A stretch of DNA of 64,000 bases from Acetobacter fabarum. GTDB taxonomy: Bacteria; Pseudomonadota; Alphaproteobacteria; Acetobacterales; Acetobacteraceae. Below, one piece after another: positions 52,461-61,555 of the stretch. The translations under genes and the position numbers were made by a program. A model generated the notes under the pieces. It was not told the DNA's origin. It ran no database searches and saw nothing but the letters and a program-made list of their open reading frames with translations. The stretch spans positions 1-64,000 of the forward strand of contig NZ_WOTG01000010.1 of assembly GCF_011516925.1 (NCBI RefSeq). Direction: 5' to 3'. Within the stretch, counting starts at the first letter, position 1, and each line of letters starts with the position of its first letter.

Positions 52461-52616
52461 AAAAGAGATGAATAGGGCGTGGAGTGGCGGATTTTAGGGC
52501 CTTATGGCTGCGAAATCCTGCCTTGTCATATTTTCATCAAACTGTTTGTCACGCTTTCCTCTTCCCTTTTTTGCGGCATGGTTCATAGAAGGAAACAGGC
52601 AGAAAAGGATACCGCC

Positions 52617-52877
52617 ATGCAAGACCAAGACGAAGTGATCGTAGGCTACCTCATCCAGCGTGAAGATGCAGAGGGCGAACTGTCCTTCTGGGAGCCACGG
52701 AACGAGTGGCAGGAAGACCCCAACGAAGGCAAGCTCTACGAAAAGGTGGAAGAAGCCGAAGCAGACGCCAAGGCCCTGCAGGAAGGGGACGACGCGACCA
52801 TTACGGTAGAACTGGTCTTTGAAGCAGACGACGAAGACTGGGACGAAGACGAAGAAGAAGACGCCCCCAAAGCCTGA
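52617..52877 (+). CDS. Small highly acidic protein
   Basis: 86 aa from the ATG at 52617 (AAGGAT upstream). The first 55 residues look folded (VIVGYLIQREDAEGELSFWEPRNEWQEDPNEGKLYEKVEEAEADAK), followed by ATITVELVFE and a tail DDEDWDEDEEEDAPKA with extreme negative charge. No named family is recognised. It sits alone between cobalamin genes but has its own start region (52461-52616) and a terminator, so a link to B12 is only positional. The acidic tail could bind metal or mimic DNA. Confidence 0.78.
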   Translation: MQDQDEVIVGYLIQREDAEGELSFWEPRNEWQEDPNEGKLYEKVEEAEADAKALQEGDDATITVELVFEADDEDWDEDEEEDAPKA

Positions 52878-52886
52878 TAAGGCTCC

Positions 52887-52917
52887 TTGCGTGCCGCTTT
52901 AACAGGGCGGCACGCAA
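52887..52917. terminator. Bidirectional terminator
   Basis: TTGCGTGCCGC (52887-52897) pairs with GCGGCACGCAA (52907-52917) over a 9-nt loop, between the convergent acidic-protein and cobS genes. Confidence 0.8.
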
Positions 52918-52943
52918 ATGCGGGTGCTTGTATGCGGCAGGGC

Positions 52944-53774
52944 TTAGGTTAATGCCGCGTAAAAACTCAGCAGCAGGCATTCCGCCACCACTGCGCAGCA
53001 CCCCAGCACATCCCCCGTAAAACCACCAAGCAGACGTCTGGCGCATAAAGCAACAAGTGCTGCCGTGGCGCAGCCGATGCCCGCAGGGGCCGCCATAAGT
53101 GCCAGAAAGGCCCACAGGCTCAGCCCTGCGTGGCCATATGCCAGAATGCTCATACAGGCCATGACCCCCACCGCCACAAAAACCGCTCCCCACAGGGAAG
53201 GAAAGGGGAGGGGGGAGAGCATGCGCGCCAGCCCGTTGGCACGGGCTGGGGGCACAAGGGCAGGCACCAGCAGCATGGCCATTCTGGCAAGGCAGGCGGT
53301 TGTGGCGCATACCCCAATGCTCGCCCATATGGGGAGTGCCGCCAGAGCGGCCGCACGTACAAGCAGGCTTAGCCCAAGGGCCATAACGCCGTAACTGCCC
53401 ACATGGCTGTCCCTCATGATGGCCAGCCTGCGCTCTGGTGTGCTGCCACCACAACCATCGGCCATATCTGCCAGTCCATCTTCATGCAGGCCGCCTGTCA
53501 GGATGCTCTGGCAGACAAGGGCCAGACCGGCAGCGGCAAGGGGGGGCACATGTGCCATACGAAGTGCAGCGAGCACACTGCCGGTTAATGCCCCGATCAG
53601 GGTAGCAATAACCGGCCAGCACCAGATTGATCTGGCCAGTGGCCAGGGTTGGGTGCTGTCTCTGTCCGCAGGTGGGGCCAGCCAGATGGAGGGCAGGCGT
53701 GTCAGCAGGCTCAGGCCGCATGCAAGGTCCAGCCTGCGCCTGTCCAGCCAGTGGCCGGGCTGGGCGGATGTCAT
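52944..53774 (-). CDS. cobS: Adenosylcobinamide-GDP ribazoletransferase
   Basis: 276 aa multi-pass membrane protein (called CobV in the Pseudomonas scheme). The signature is [19 protein letters not shown], followed by [26 protein letters not shown]. It joins alpha-ribazole (phosphate) to GDP-cobinamide in the last assembly step. It overlaps cobT by ATGA at 53771-53774. This is not the CobS subunit of cobaltochelatase. Confidence 0.94.
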   Translation of the reverse strand: MTSAQPGHWLDRRRLDLACGLSLLTRLPSIWLAPPADRDSTQPWPLARSIWCWPVIATLIGALTGSVLAALRMAHVPPLAAAGLALVCQSILTGGLHEDGLADMADGCGGSTPERRLAIMRDSHVGSYGVMALGLSLLVRAAALAALPIWASIGVCATTACLARMAMLLVPALVPPARANGLARMLSPLPFPSLWGAVFVAVGVMACMSILAYGHAGLSLWAFLALMAAPAGIGCATAALVALCARRLLGGFTGDVLGCCAVVAECLLLSFYAALT

Positions 53775-54820
53775 GCTTTTTCAGAAACAGCAGCTTGGGC
53801 AAAGGTTGCCATGCCCGTATGGCACGCAACCGCCGCCCGCAGGATGGGAATAGCCAGTGCGGCACCAGAGCCCTCGCCAAGGCGCAGGCCAAGCCCGCTC
53901 AAAATGGGCCGCATATGCAGGTGCCGGGCCAGTCGGGCGGTATGGCCTGTTTCGGTCGGGCAGTGGGAGAGGGCGGTATGCTCCAGCGCATTGGGGCGCA
54001 GGTGTGCCAGAGGCGCAACCGCTGCGGTGCAGACAAACCCATCGAGTATGACGGGAATACGCATCAGCCGGGCAGCAAGGGTAGCCCCCAGTGTTGCGGC
54101 CAGTTCGTACCCGCCCAGACGGCGTGCCACTTCCAGCGGGTGTGCCAGATGAGCGGCGTGGTGCTGGAGTGCTGTGTCTATAACCCCGGCTTTATGTGCC
54201 GTGCCTGCGGCGTCCAGCCCGGTGCCCTGACCGGCCCAGTCTGCACCGCTCTGGCGGGTCAGGGCTGCGCACAGGGCAGAGGCGGCGGTTGTGTTGCCTA
54301 TGCCCATTTCGCCCAGACAGAGCAGGTCGCATGTCCGGGGCACAGCGTTAAAACCGACCTGCACGGCAGCCAGAAAATCCTGCTCCGTCATGGCCGGGCT
54401 GGTGGTAAAATCCGCGGTGGGAACCAAGTTGTTAAGTGCGACTACCGCCAGTTCCGCCTGTGCTACGCGGGCAAGCTGGTTAATGGCGGCCCCTCCCTGC
54501 TCAAAGTTCTGCACCATCTGGGCCGTGACCTCCACAGGCCAGGGCGAGACATGGTGTGCCATAACACCATGATTACCTGCAAAAATGAGCACCTGCACAT
54601 GTTCCAGCCGGGGGGACGCGTTGTGTTGCCATCCGCCTAGCCAGCGTGTCATCTCCTCCAGATGGCCAAGGCTGCCGGGTGGTTTGGTCAGCTCCGCCTC
54701 CCTTTGTGCTATGGTCTGCTGTGCCTGCAGGCTGGGGGGAGGCAGATCCGCGCAAAAGGCCTCCAGTGCAAGCATGGAGGAAAACGGGCCGGGCTGGGGA
54801 GGGATGGAAGAAGAGGGCAT
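53771..54820 (-). CDS. cobT: Nicotinate-nucleotide--dimethylbenzimidazole phosphoribosyltransferase
   Basis: 349 aa. Motifs: [48 protein letters not shown] (phosphoribosyl site), DGFVCTAA, and a C-terminal [21 protein letters not shown] with the catalytic Glu. It activates DMB from BluB to alpha-ribazole phosphate, feeding the overlapping cobS. Divergent from cobU with a 36-bp gap that must hold both promoters. Confidence 0.95.
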   Translation of the reverse strand: MPSSSIPPQPGPFSSMLALEAFCADLPPPSLQAQQTIAQREAELTKPPGSLGHLEEMTRWLGGWQHNASPRLEHVQVLIFAGNHGVMAHHVSPWPVEVTAQMVQNFEQGGAAINQLARVAQAELAVVALNNLVPTADFTTSPAMTEQDFLAAVQVGFNAVPRTCDLLCLGEMGIGNTTAASALCAALTRQSGADWAGQGTGLDAAGTAHKAGVIDTALQHHAAHLAHPLEVARRLGGYELAATLGATLAARLMRIPVILDGFVCTAAVAPLAHLRPNALEHTALSHCPTETGHTARLARHLHMRPILSGLGLRLGEGSGAALAIPILRAAVACHTGMATFAQAAVSEKA

Positions 54821-54856
54821 GGTGGTAATTGTGTGCTGTTATGGAGGTTCACGCAA

Positions 54857-55441
54857 ATGGAAACAGGGGCAGACGCGCGTATGCACAGTGTAAGGCTCGA
54901 TCTCCACAAGGGAGGTGCCGCAGGTAGCCTGCTTGTGCTGGGTGGCGCAAGATCAGGCAAAAGCCGCTTTGCCGAAAATGCCATAACAGCTCTGCCCGGC
55001 CCAAGAATATACCTGGCCACGGGCCGCGCATTTGATGATGAAATGCATGACCGTATTGCCCGGCATAAGCGCGAGCGCGCCAGTGCAGGCTGGCAGACGG
55101 TGGAAGAAGCCCTGAATGTGGCCGATGTGCTCCACCAGCACGCCAGCACCCCGGTTTTGCTGGACTGCCTGACCTTGTGGCTGACCAATCTTTTGCTCGA
55201 CGGGCGGGAGGTGGAAGGCCCCACCACCGCCCTGCTTGCCAGTTTGCACGCACGCACCGCTCCGACGGTTATGGTGGGGAACGAGGTTGGGTTGGGTATT
55301 GTGCCCCAAAGCCCGCTGGGGCGGCGCTTCCGGGATGAGGCTGGGCTTTTGCACCAGCGTCTGGCAGCCTGTGTGGGCAAGGTGGTGTTTGTGGCGGCAG
55401 GGCTGCCCATGGTGCTCAAGAACGAAGGTGCTTCTGCCTAA
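54857..55441 (+). CDS. cobU: Adenosylcobinamide kinase / adenosylcobinamide-phosphate guanylyltransferase
   Basis: 194 aa from the ATG at 54857 (GGAGG nine bases upstream); an in-frame extension to 54662 overlaps cobT on the other strand and is rejected. CobU features: P-loop VLGGARSGKSRFAE, YLATGRAFDDEM, the guanylated-His region RIARHKRER, LLDCLTLWLTNLL and VGNEVGLGIVPQSPLGRRFRDEAG. It phosphorylates and GMP-activates adenosylcobinamide. Called CobP in Pseudomonas. Confidence 0.95.
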   Translation: METGADARMHSVRLDLHKGGAAGSLLVLGGARSGKSRFAENAITALPGPRIYLATGRAFDDEMHDRIARHKRERASAGWQTVEEALNVADVLHQHASTPVLLDCLTLWLTNLLLDGREVEGPTTALLASLHARTAPTVMVGNEVGLGIVPQSPLGRRFRDEAGLLHQRLAACVGKVVFVAAGLPMVLKNEGASA

Positions 55442-55663
55442 GTTACGGTAAGGGGCCGGTGGCAGGCGGAGGGTAAAACGCCCTTTGCCCGGTGGCGCGT
55501 GGTCTGCCATTATGGCGCTGGCTTTTTTGCGGGCACGCCACCACAGGGCGTAAAATGCAGCCAGACCTCTTGCGCACTCGGGCGGAAGATGGTGAGTGGC
55601 TGACGCTTGTGTGGGCATAACCGGGTTATCACCATACCCGTTCATTTTGGCTGAGAGATGCAT

Positions 55664-57118
55664 ATGTCAGAGACACCAATCAACACCCAGCTTCTGATCG
55701 CAGGACAGTGGCAGGATGCGGCCGATGGCCGTACACTCCCCATTCTGGACCCTGCCAGTGGCGAGCTTATTGGCAAGGTTGCCCATGCCTCTGTTGCCGA
55801 TCTGGATAAAACGGTGGCCGGTGCCGCTGTGGGTTATGACGCATGGCGCAACCTGAGCGCATGGGACCGCTATGCGATCATGCGCAAGGCTGCCGACCTG
55901 CTGCGTGAGCGTGCGGATGCCATTGGCCGGATCATGAGCCGCGAACAGGGCAAGCCTCTGGCTCAGGCCGTGATCGAAATTAATGCCGCCGCCGGTGTGA
56001 TCGAATATTTTGGTGAAGAAGGCCGCCGCCTGAACGACGAGCTGGTGCCCGCGCGCGTGCCAGATGTTGAACAGCGTGTGCTGCACCGCCCCATTGGTGT
56101 GGTCGCTGCCTTTACGCCGTGGAACTTCCCCATCAACCAGATTGCCCGCAAGCTGGGGGCAGCACTTGGGGCCGGGTGTGGTGTTATTGTTAAAGCTCCG
56201 GAGGATACCCCCGCCTCTCCGGCCGAGCTGATCCGCTGTTTTTGTGATGCGGGTATTCCCGCAGGGGCTGTGTCTCTGGTTTATGGCACGCCAGCGGAAA
56301 TTTCGGAGTATCTGATCGCCCATCCGGTGGTGCGCAAGATTTCCTTTACCGGTTCTACCCCCGTGGGCAAGCATCTGGCCGCACTGGCTGGTGGGCAGAT
56401 GAAGCCGGTGACCATGGAACTGGGTGGCCATGGTCCGGTGATTGTCTGCCGGGATGCGGATCTGGATCAGGCGGCCGAGCGTGTGGCTGCTGCCAAGTTC
56501 CGCAATGCCGGGCAGGTGTGCATCGCCCCCACCCGCTTTTTGCTGCACAAGGACATTGCCGCTGCGTTTATTGAAAAGTTCAAGGCCCAGATGAGCGCGC
56601 TCAAAATTGGCCGTGGGCTGGACGCAGGCGTGACCATGGGCCCCGTTATTAACGAACGGCGCGTCAAGGCATTGACCGAACTGGTGGATGACGCCCGCGC
56701 CAAAGGGGCAGAGCTGTGGCAGCCTGATACCGCACTGCCTAACAAAGGCTTTTTCTTCCCCCCGACGCTGGTGCTCAAGCCCACACTGGATATGCGGGTC
56801 ATGCAGGAAGAACCGTTTGGCCCGATTGCCATTATGGATGAGTTTTCCGAACTCGCAGACGCCATAAAGGAAGCCAACCGTCTGCCTTACGGTCTGGCTG
56901 CATATGTGTACACCGGCTGTGAGCGGACAGAACGCCTGCTGGGTGAAAAACTGGAAGCTGGCATGGTGGCTATTAACCACCACGGTATTGGCGTGCCGGA
57001 AGTGCCGTTTGGCGGCATCAAGGATTCCGGTTACGGCACGGAGGGTGGCCCTGCTGCTCTGCGGGCGCATACGATCATCAAACTGGTTTCCAGCCTGCAT
57101 CGGCCATCTGCTTACTAA
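55664..57118 (+). CDS. NAD(P)-dependent succinate-semialdehyde dehydrogenase family protein
   Basis: 484 aa from the ATG at 55664 (GAGAG upstream; a second ATG at 55658 is two codons earlier). Aldehyde dehydrogenase landmarks: FTPWNFPINQIARKLGAALGAGC, FTGSTPVGKHL, catalytic Glu in MELGGHGP, catalytic Cys in NAGQVCIAPTRF, and EPFGPIAIMDEF. The best match is the GabD class that oxidises succinate semialdehyde to succinate, but related aldehydes (for example glutarate semialdehyde) are possible. Monocistronic with a strong terminator. Confidence 0.88.
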   Translation: MSETPINTQLLIAGQWQDAADGRTLPILDPASGELIGKVAHASVADLDKTVAGAAVGYDAWRNLSAWDRYAIMRKAADLLRERADAIGRIMSREQGKPLAQAVIEINAAAGVIEYFGEEGRRLNDELVPARVPDVEQRVLHRPIGVVAAFTPWNFPINQIARKLGAALGAGCGVIVKAPEDTPASPAELIRCFCDAGIPAGAVSLVYGTPAEISEYLIAHPVVRKISFTGSTPVGKHLAALAGGQMKPVTMELGGHGPVIVCRDADLDQAAERVAAAKFRNAGQVCIAPTRFLLHKDIAAAFIEKFKAQMSALKIGRGLDAGVTMGPVINERRVKALTELVDDARAKGAELWQPDTALPNKGFFFPPTLVLKPTLDMRVMQEEPFGPIAIMDEFSELADAIKEANRLPYGLAAYVYTGCERTERLLGEKLEAGMVAINHHGIGVPEVPFGGIKDSGYGTEGGPAALRAHTIIKLVSSLHRPSAY

Positions 57119-57147
57119 AAGCATTTGGTTTTATAATCGGGTTTAAA

Positions 57148-57183
57148 AAATGCCGTGCGCTGGTGGAGCGCACGGCATTTTTG
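57148..57183. terminator. Strong bidirectional terminator
   Basis: A perfect 14-bp stem (57148-57161 with 57167-57180) and 5-nt loop, flanked by A and T runs, separates the convergent dehydrogenase and copper receptor genes. Confidence 0.92.
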
Positions 57184-57205
57184 TATGTAAAAGACGGCTA
57201 AAAAA

Positions 57206-59374
57206 TCAGAAAGTGGCGGAAAGACTGACATTGAACGAACGACCCATGCCCGGCATGGGCATGCGTGTGCCATCGCGCTTTAAGTCGTATGTCAGAATAC
57301 CGCCAAGAGGCATGTAATAAGCCTGATTCAGCACGTTATCGATCCCTGCTGTCAGGGTCATCATTTTCCAGTTGTAGCTGCCGTTCAGGTTCAGCAGCGC
57401 ATAGCCGGGGGTACGTGGCTCGTTACGGAGTGAGTCCACTGTATCCTTGGCTTTGACAAAGTTCATTTCTGCCCGGCCTGTCCACGGGCCTACGGTTTCA
57501 TTCAGGCCGAGTGTACCGTTCAGGGGCATCTGCTGGTACAGGCCGGTATGGGTGACCTTGTCCTGCCCACGGACCCAGTTGAGCACGCCGGTTATTTCCC
57601 CTTTGCCGTAACGGCTTGTATTCCACACCGTATAATGGCCGGAGGTGTTAATGCCGTACATCTGGGCATTATGGTTTTCAAAAATATACTGGTTACTGTT
57701 GGCGCTCAGGTTTTTGACAAAATTGACGTTAATGTAGTTGTGCACATAGGTGTAATAGGGCTGCACCTTCAGCTCCCACCTCTGGGCGGAGGTCGGGTCA
57801 TGCCAGTCGAATGTTACGCTGGCCGTGTTCCCGATTTCGGACTTCAGGTTCGGGTTGCCAACATAGCCGTTGCCATCACCAAACCAGCCGATCATTTTGG
57901 AGGACATGCCTCCCTGCCCCCATGCGTAGCGCTCGTACAGGTTGGGCGCGCGGGATTTGCGGGCATAGCCTGCTTCTATGGTCAGGCTGTCTGTCGCTTT
58001 CCAGCGGGTCAGGGCGGTGACGTCAAAGTTTACGTCCGAGCGCCCGTGGTTAATGCGGTTGAAGTTGTCGGCGGCTTTTATGTCCGCAGCACTCATCATG
58101 CCGGTCCAGGAATAGGGCGAAACATTGCCCGTGTTCATCATGACCAGGTCATTGCGCAGGCCAAGCAGGGTGGAAACGCGGGGTGTCCACTGGGCCTCCC
58201 ATTCCGCAAAGTGGCCCAGCCGGTCTCTATGGCCGTTATTGATGTTGTTGAAGGTGTTGGGCCCCATCATCATGCTGCCAACAAGGGGGGGCCACCAGTC
58301 CCGCAGGCCTTCATGGTCGAATGAGCTGCCAAGGCGGAGTGTATGCTGGCGGGCCAGCGGAATTGTGGCCTTTATGGAATAGCCAGCCGAGCGCTGGTCA
58401 TCATTCATGGGCATACCTTTTGTGGTGGAGTGTCCACCCTTATCATCCAGCATGTTCATGGCGTGGGTGACGCGCTGCCAGTGGCCACGGGCTTCCAGCG
58501 TGCCCCAGTTGAAGTCCCCCACATATTTGCCGTTTACGTAGGTGGAGCGGTTGTTGGTCATGTCCATGTACTGGTTGGCAAACCCTTCCCGCGGGGCGTC
58601 CTGCTGGCCAAAGGTCAGCACCAGCAGGTGGTTTTTCTTATGTACGCCAAGCGTTACGTCATGCGTGTAGCGCACGTATTCGGTCGATCCGACCTTACCT
58701 ATGCCGCCCCCGCCGCTGTAGTCCTCCGACTGGTCGTAAGAGGCATTGTAGCGCAGGCTGAAAGTGTCGTTCGCAACGGTCATGCTGCCTGCGGCGGAAT
58801 AGCCGCCACCATTGCTGCGGTAGGTGCCGCGTGCGCGCCCGGTAAACAGGATTTTGCCGTGGCGGGCAAAGCGTGGGTCTGCGCGTTCCACATCAATGGT
58901 GCCACCCAGACTGTCCCCCCCATTGCTGACCGATGTCAGCCCTGCAATGGCGGTTGCGGTCTCCACACTGTCAGGGTCGATGTAAGAGAGTGCAGGGTTC
59001 ATGTGGTTAGGGCAGGCGGGGTTGATGCGCACGCCATCCACCACGGTTGCAACCCGGTCATCTGCCATGCCGTTGAGCACGGGCAGGTTGGCCAGACGCC
59101 CCCCGCCGTAACTGCTGAAACCCGGCTGGTTACGGAAGAGCGATGCCGCATCCGGGCTGGACAGGCGCGACATGCGAGCCGAGCTTTTATCAACCTGTGA
59201 CGCACTTAAAAGGCTATCGGCCAGAGCGGCATCTTCCTGCGCGGTGGAAATATCCACCCGTGGAAGGGTCACAACAGTTGCGGCCAGGCCGGGGCTTGCG
59301 GCGCAGGGGAGTGCGCACGCAGCCATAAGCCACAGCCAGTTACGCTGGCTGCGGGCAAAAAATGGATAGGACAT
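57206..59374 (-). CDS. TonB-dependent copper receptor (OprC/NosA-like)
   Basis: 722 aa with a signal peptide (LWLMAACALPCAASPGLAA). Plug: VVTLPRVDIST (TonB box), LPVLNGMADDRVATVVDGVRINPACPNHMNPALSYIDP; the CPNHMNP sequence corresponds to the Cys/Met copper site of OprC and NosA, and further Met/His clusters follow (GSMMMGPN, GGMSSKMIG). A beta-barrel ends in a terminal Phe. It likely imports copper across the outer membrane with the TonB encoded at 60090; a DUF2946-like gene lies upstream on the same strand. Confidence 0.93.
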   Translation of the reverse strand: MSYPFFARSQRNWLWLMAACALPCAASPGLAATVVTLPRVDISTAQEDAALADSLLSASQVDKSSARMSRLSSPDAASLFRNQPGFSSYGGGRLANLPVLNGMADDRVATVVDGVRINPACPNHMNPALSYIDPDSVETATAIAGLTSVSNGGDSLGGTIDVERADPRFARHGKILFTGRARGTYRSNGGGYSAAGSMTVANDTFSLRYNASYDQSEDYSGGGGIGKVGSTEYVRYTHDVTLGVHKKNHLLVLTFGQQDAPREGFANQYMDMTNNRSTYVNGKYVGDFNWGTLEARGHWQRVTHAMNMLDDKGGHSTTKGMPMNDDQRSAGYSIKATIPLARQHTLRLGSSFDHEGLRDWWPPLVGSMMMGPNTFNNINNGHRDRLGHFAEWEAQWTPRVSTLLGLRNDLVMMNTGNVSPYSWTGMMSAADIKAADNFNRINHGRSDVNFDVTALTRWKATDSLTIEAGYARKSRAPNLYERYAWGQGGMSSKMIGWFGDGNGYVGNPNLKSEIGNTASVTFDWHDPTSAQRWELKVQPYYTYVHNYINVNFVKNLSANSNQYIFENHNAQMYGINTSGHYTVWNTSRYGKGEITGVLNWVRGQDKVTHTGLYQQMPLNGTLGLNETVGPWTGRAEMNFVKAKDTVDSLRNEPRTPGYALLNLNGSYNWKMMTLTAGIDNVLNQAYYMPLGGILTYDLKRDGTRMPMPGMGRSFNVSLSATF

Positions 59375-59472
59375 AAACAGAAAAAACCCTGTTCAAAGCA
59401 TACTGAGTAAAGTCCCCGGTCAAGAGCACATGGGCGCAAGCGCACGGATGCACCAAAGCGGGGAGCGAGGTT

Positions 59473-59955
59473 TCAGAAAGCCTGAAGCAGGGTAAGGGGT
59501 GGTCCGCGGGAGGGGGGCAGGCCCAGAATGCAGGCGGGTGGTGCCCGTGGGGCGGAGGCCGCACTGCCACGGCGGATCCAGCGCAGGGCAGGGGCTGGCA
59601 GAAGCAGGAAAACAGCAGGCAGTGCCGCAAAAAATGCCAGTAATGGGCAAAGCGGGCAGCTTGCCTCATCATGATGATGGGTGGGGTGCTGCTGCTGGTT
59701 TTTTTGCGCACTGGCCATACAGTGCATGTGGTGCATGCTGCCCCCGGGCATGGGGGCACAGTGTGCTTGCGCAGTGTGCGATTGTGCCGCGTGCGGGGCA
59801 ATATCTATGCCTGTCAGCCGGATAAGCGTTGCACGGGGGAGCTCTTCTGGCAGGGAAAGCGACTGGAGCGCCATAAGCCCAACAAGACCCGCCAGCGTAA
59901 CCATGACCAGCGGCCATAACAGCAGCGTGCGAATAATGGGGTTGCGACGGAACAT
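59473..59955 (-). CDS. DUF2946-like membrane protein, His/Met-rich
   Basis: 160 aa from the ATG at 59955; starts at 60018 or 60039 are possible. An N-terminal helix (LLLWPLVMVTLAGLVGLMAL) precedes a periplasmic loop dense in metal ligands: CAPMPGGSMHHMHCMASAQ and HPTHHHDEASCPLCPLLAF. A second helix and a C-terminal RGPP element follow, as in the DUF2946-like protein at 22933. The position directly before the copper receptor supports a copper-binding periplasmic function. The promoter overlaps that of the divergent TonB gene. Confidence 0.78.
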   Translation of the reverse strand: MFRRNPIIRTLLLWPLVMVTLAGLVGLMALQSLSLPEELPRATLIRLTGIDIAPHAAQSHTAQAHCAPMPGGSMHHMHCMASAQKNQQQHPTHHHDEASCPLCPLLAFFAALPAVFLLLPAPALRWIRRGSAASAPRAPPACILGLPPSRGPPLTLLQAF

Positions 59956-60089
59956 AGGGCGGATCAGAAGCTTTTCAACAGTCAGAAGTACACAGGCACT
60001 TTGCCATGGTTGTGCCATGTTTGCGCTTTTATGAACCACCCTGTCAAATCAAACAGGGCTATGCCATAATTCAGGGCGGAGGCAGCACC

Positions 60090-60995
60090 GTGAGCAAATG
60101 GCATACAGACAGACAGGAACAGGTTGAGCCTGAGCACAAGGCCGTGCCATGCGCGCCTGTGGAGTGTTCTGTTGGAGCGCTCAGGCAGCGCGGGCTGGCT
60201 ATTGGGCTGTCTGACGAGCGCAGGTTTGTCTGGTTGGTGGCTTTTGCCGTGGCGGTTCTGGCGCATGTTGCCATGACCGTGTGGCTGATCATGACAGTCT
60301 CCCCCCAGACCGGCACGCAGCAACCCGCTGCGGTTTCCATGCTGTTTGAAGCGCCCAAGGCACCATTGCCTGAAGCTGAACAGGCACAGGCGGGGCAAAC
60401 AGCCCCCAAACTTCAGGTCCAGCCCGCCCCGGCCATGGAAGATATGCCGGATATGGATCCGCAATCCCTTACTCAGAACGAGGAAGTGGTTCTGCCGCCT
60501 TCCGCCAAGGCTGAAGCCGAACATCTTCCCCCTGCATCTGCCGTGCCCAAAAAACTGGTTCAGCCCGCCCCGGCTATGCAGCACGACAAAAGTGTACAGG
60601 CCACCACCAAAGTGCCACCGGAGGCAGCGCATACGGGGGAAGGCACTACAACCGCTCATACCCATGCAAAAACGGATATGGCTGCAACAGGTGGGCACGC
60701 CGTGGCACCTCCCAGCGCTGCTGCTGCGGGGCAGAAAGGGGGCTTTCAGCTCTCCTGCTCTGCCCCCGAATCACACTACCCCGTATCGGCACGCCATTTG
60801 CATGAAGAGGGTGAGGCCGTGGCCGAAGTCAGTATCAACGCCAAGGGACAGGTAATTGCCGCAAGGCTGGTGCAAAGCACGGGGTATGATGATCTGGATG
60901 ATCAAGCATTGCAGACCGTTAAAAATCTCCATTGCACTCCCCCTGAAACGGCTGTGGTCACGGGCCGGATACCTGTTGGCTTCCACATTCAGTAA
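60090..60995 (+). CDS. TonB-family energy transducer with Met/His-rich linker
   Basis: 301 aa from the GTG at 60090 with GGAGG eight bases upstream; the longer frame from 60006 has no binding site. One membrane helix (FVWLVAFAVAVLAHVAMTVWLIM), a long periplasmic linker and a C-terminal TonB domain (YPVSARHLHEEGEAVAEVSINAKGQVIAARLVQSTGYDDLDDQALQTV). Instead of the usual Pro-Lys/Pro-Glu repeats the linker has AMEDMPDMDPQ, AMQHDKS and HTGEGTTTAHTHAKTDMAATGGH, methionine- and histidine-rich segments that may bind copper. Divergent from the receptor/DUF2946-like genes it probably serves. Confidence 0.88.
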   Translation: MSKWHTDRQEQVEPEHKAVPCAPVECSVGALRQRGLAIGLSDERRFVWLVAFAVAVLAHVAMTVWLIMTVSPQTGTQQPAAVSMLFEAPKAPLPEAEQAQAGQTAPKLQVQPAPAMEDMPDMDPQSLTQNEEVVLPPSAKAEAEHLPPASAVPKKLVQPAPAMQHDKSVQATTKVPPEAAHTGEGTTTAHTHAKTDMAATGGHAVAPPSAAAAGQKGGFQLSCSAPESHYPVSARHLHEEGEAVAEVSINAKGQVIAARLVQSTGYDDLDDQALQTVKNLHCTPPETAVVTGRIPVGFHIQ

Positions 60996-61046
60996 TTAAG
61001 CTTGTGTCGGGGAGAATTTTACAGTAGGAGACTGGTCATTGCCTCT

Positions 61047-61122
61047 GTCCCGTTCGTCTAGAGGCCTAGGACACTGCCCTTTCACGGCGGCAACACGGGT
61101 TCGAATCCCGTACGGGATACCA
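61047..61122 (+). tRNA. tRNA-Glu (anticodon TTC)
   Basis: Complete cloverleaf: acceptor GTCCCGT/ACGGGAT, D arm with TCTAGAGG...CCTAGG, anticodon stem CTGCC/GGCGG around CT-TTC-AC, T arm ACGGGTTCGAATCCCGT and an encoded CCA. Confidence 0.97.
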
Positions 61123-61227
61123 TAGGTTTTTGAAGCATTGATTTTTCTAGTAAAAATCAGGCTCATTTTTCCTTAAAAATAAAAAAATACTAGCGAAAAA
61201 ATCTAGATTATCCATCGACAATAAATA

Positions 61228-61503
61228 TTAGAACGCTATTATTAAAGTATTTTCTTGCGATTTATCTGTTTTTTTAAGAATAAAATCGATTTCCTGTGCA
61301 GTTGTTAATATTTCTACGCGGTCATAGTGCCTATAACAATGATCGCTATCGTGCGGGGCATCAATGGTATACGTTGTGGGAATATTTATTTCGTATTTTC
61401 CCTGATTGAATGGACCTTTTCAAGGTATTCTATTGCTGTAAAGAATTGGTATTATATTCCGGAAGGGAACGCTAAGTGTCTTAACTGATTGCAGCAGTTC
61501 CAC
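61228..61503 (-). pseudogene. Decayed protein-coding remnant (AT-rich)
   Basis: In 61123-61555 no intact gene is found, but the minus strand holds three adjoining frame segments that read like one broken protein: ELLQSVKTLSVPFRNIIPIL, then TAIEYLEKVHSIRENTK, then about 58 residues ending IDFILKKTDKSQENTLIIAF at the stop 61228-61230. Each switch needs a single-base shift. Amino acid use is natural, unlike chance frames in AT-rich DNA. The family is unknown. The low GC suggests foreign origin, next to a tRNA gene, a common insertion site. Confidence 0.35.
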
Positions 61504-61555
61504 TTATGCGCCCCACTTCATGTTTTGTAAGACTGAAATTTATAAAAATTATTAC

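Noticed and set aside
55442-55657. Minus-strand coding sequence between cobU and the dehydrogenase
   Set aside because: A natural-looking stretch (about 60 codons) exists but runs on as an antisense shadow of cobU, without a ribosome site or known family.
55667-57124. 485-codon minus-strand frame opposite the aldehyde dehydrogenase gene
   Set aside because: Exactly shadows a clear enzyme gene; long antisense frames are common in GC-rich DNA.
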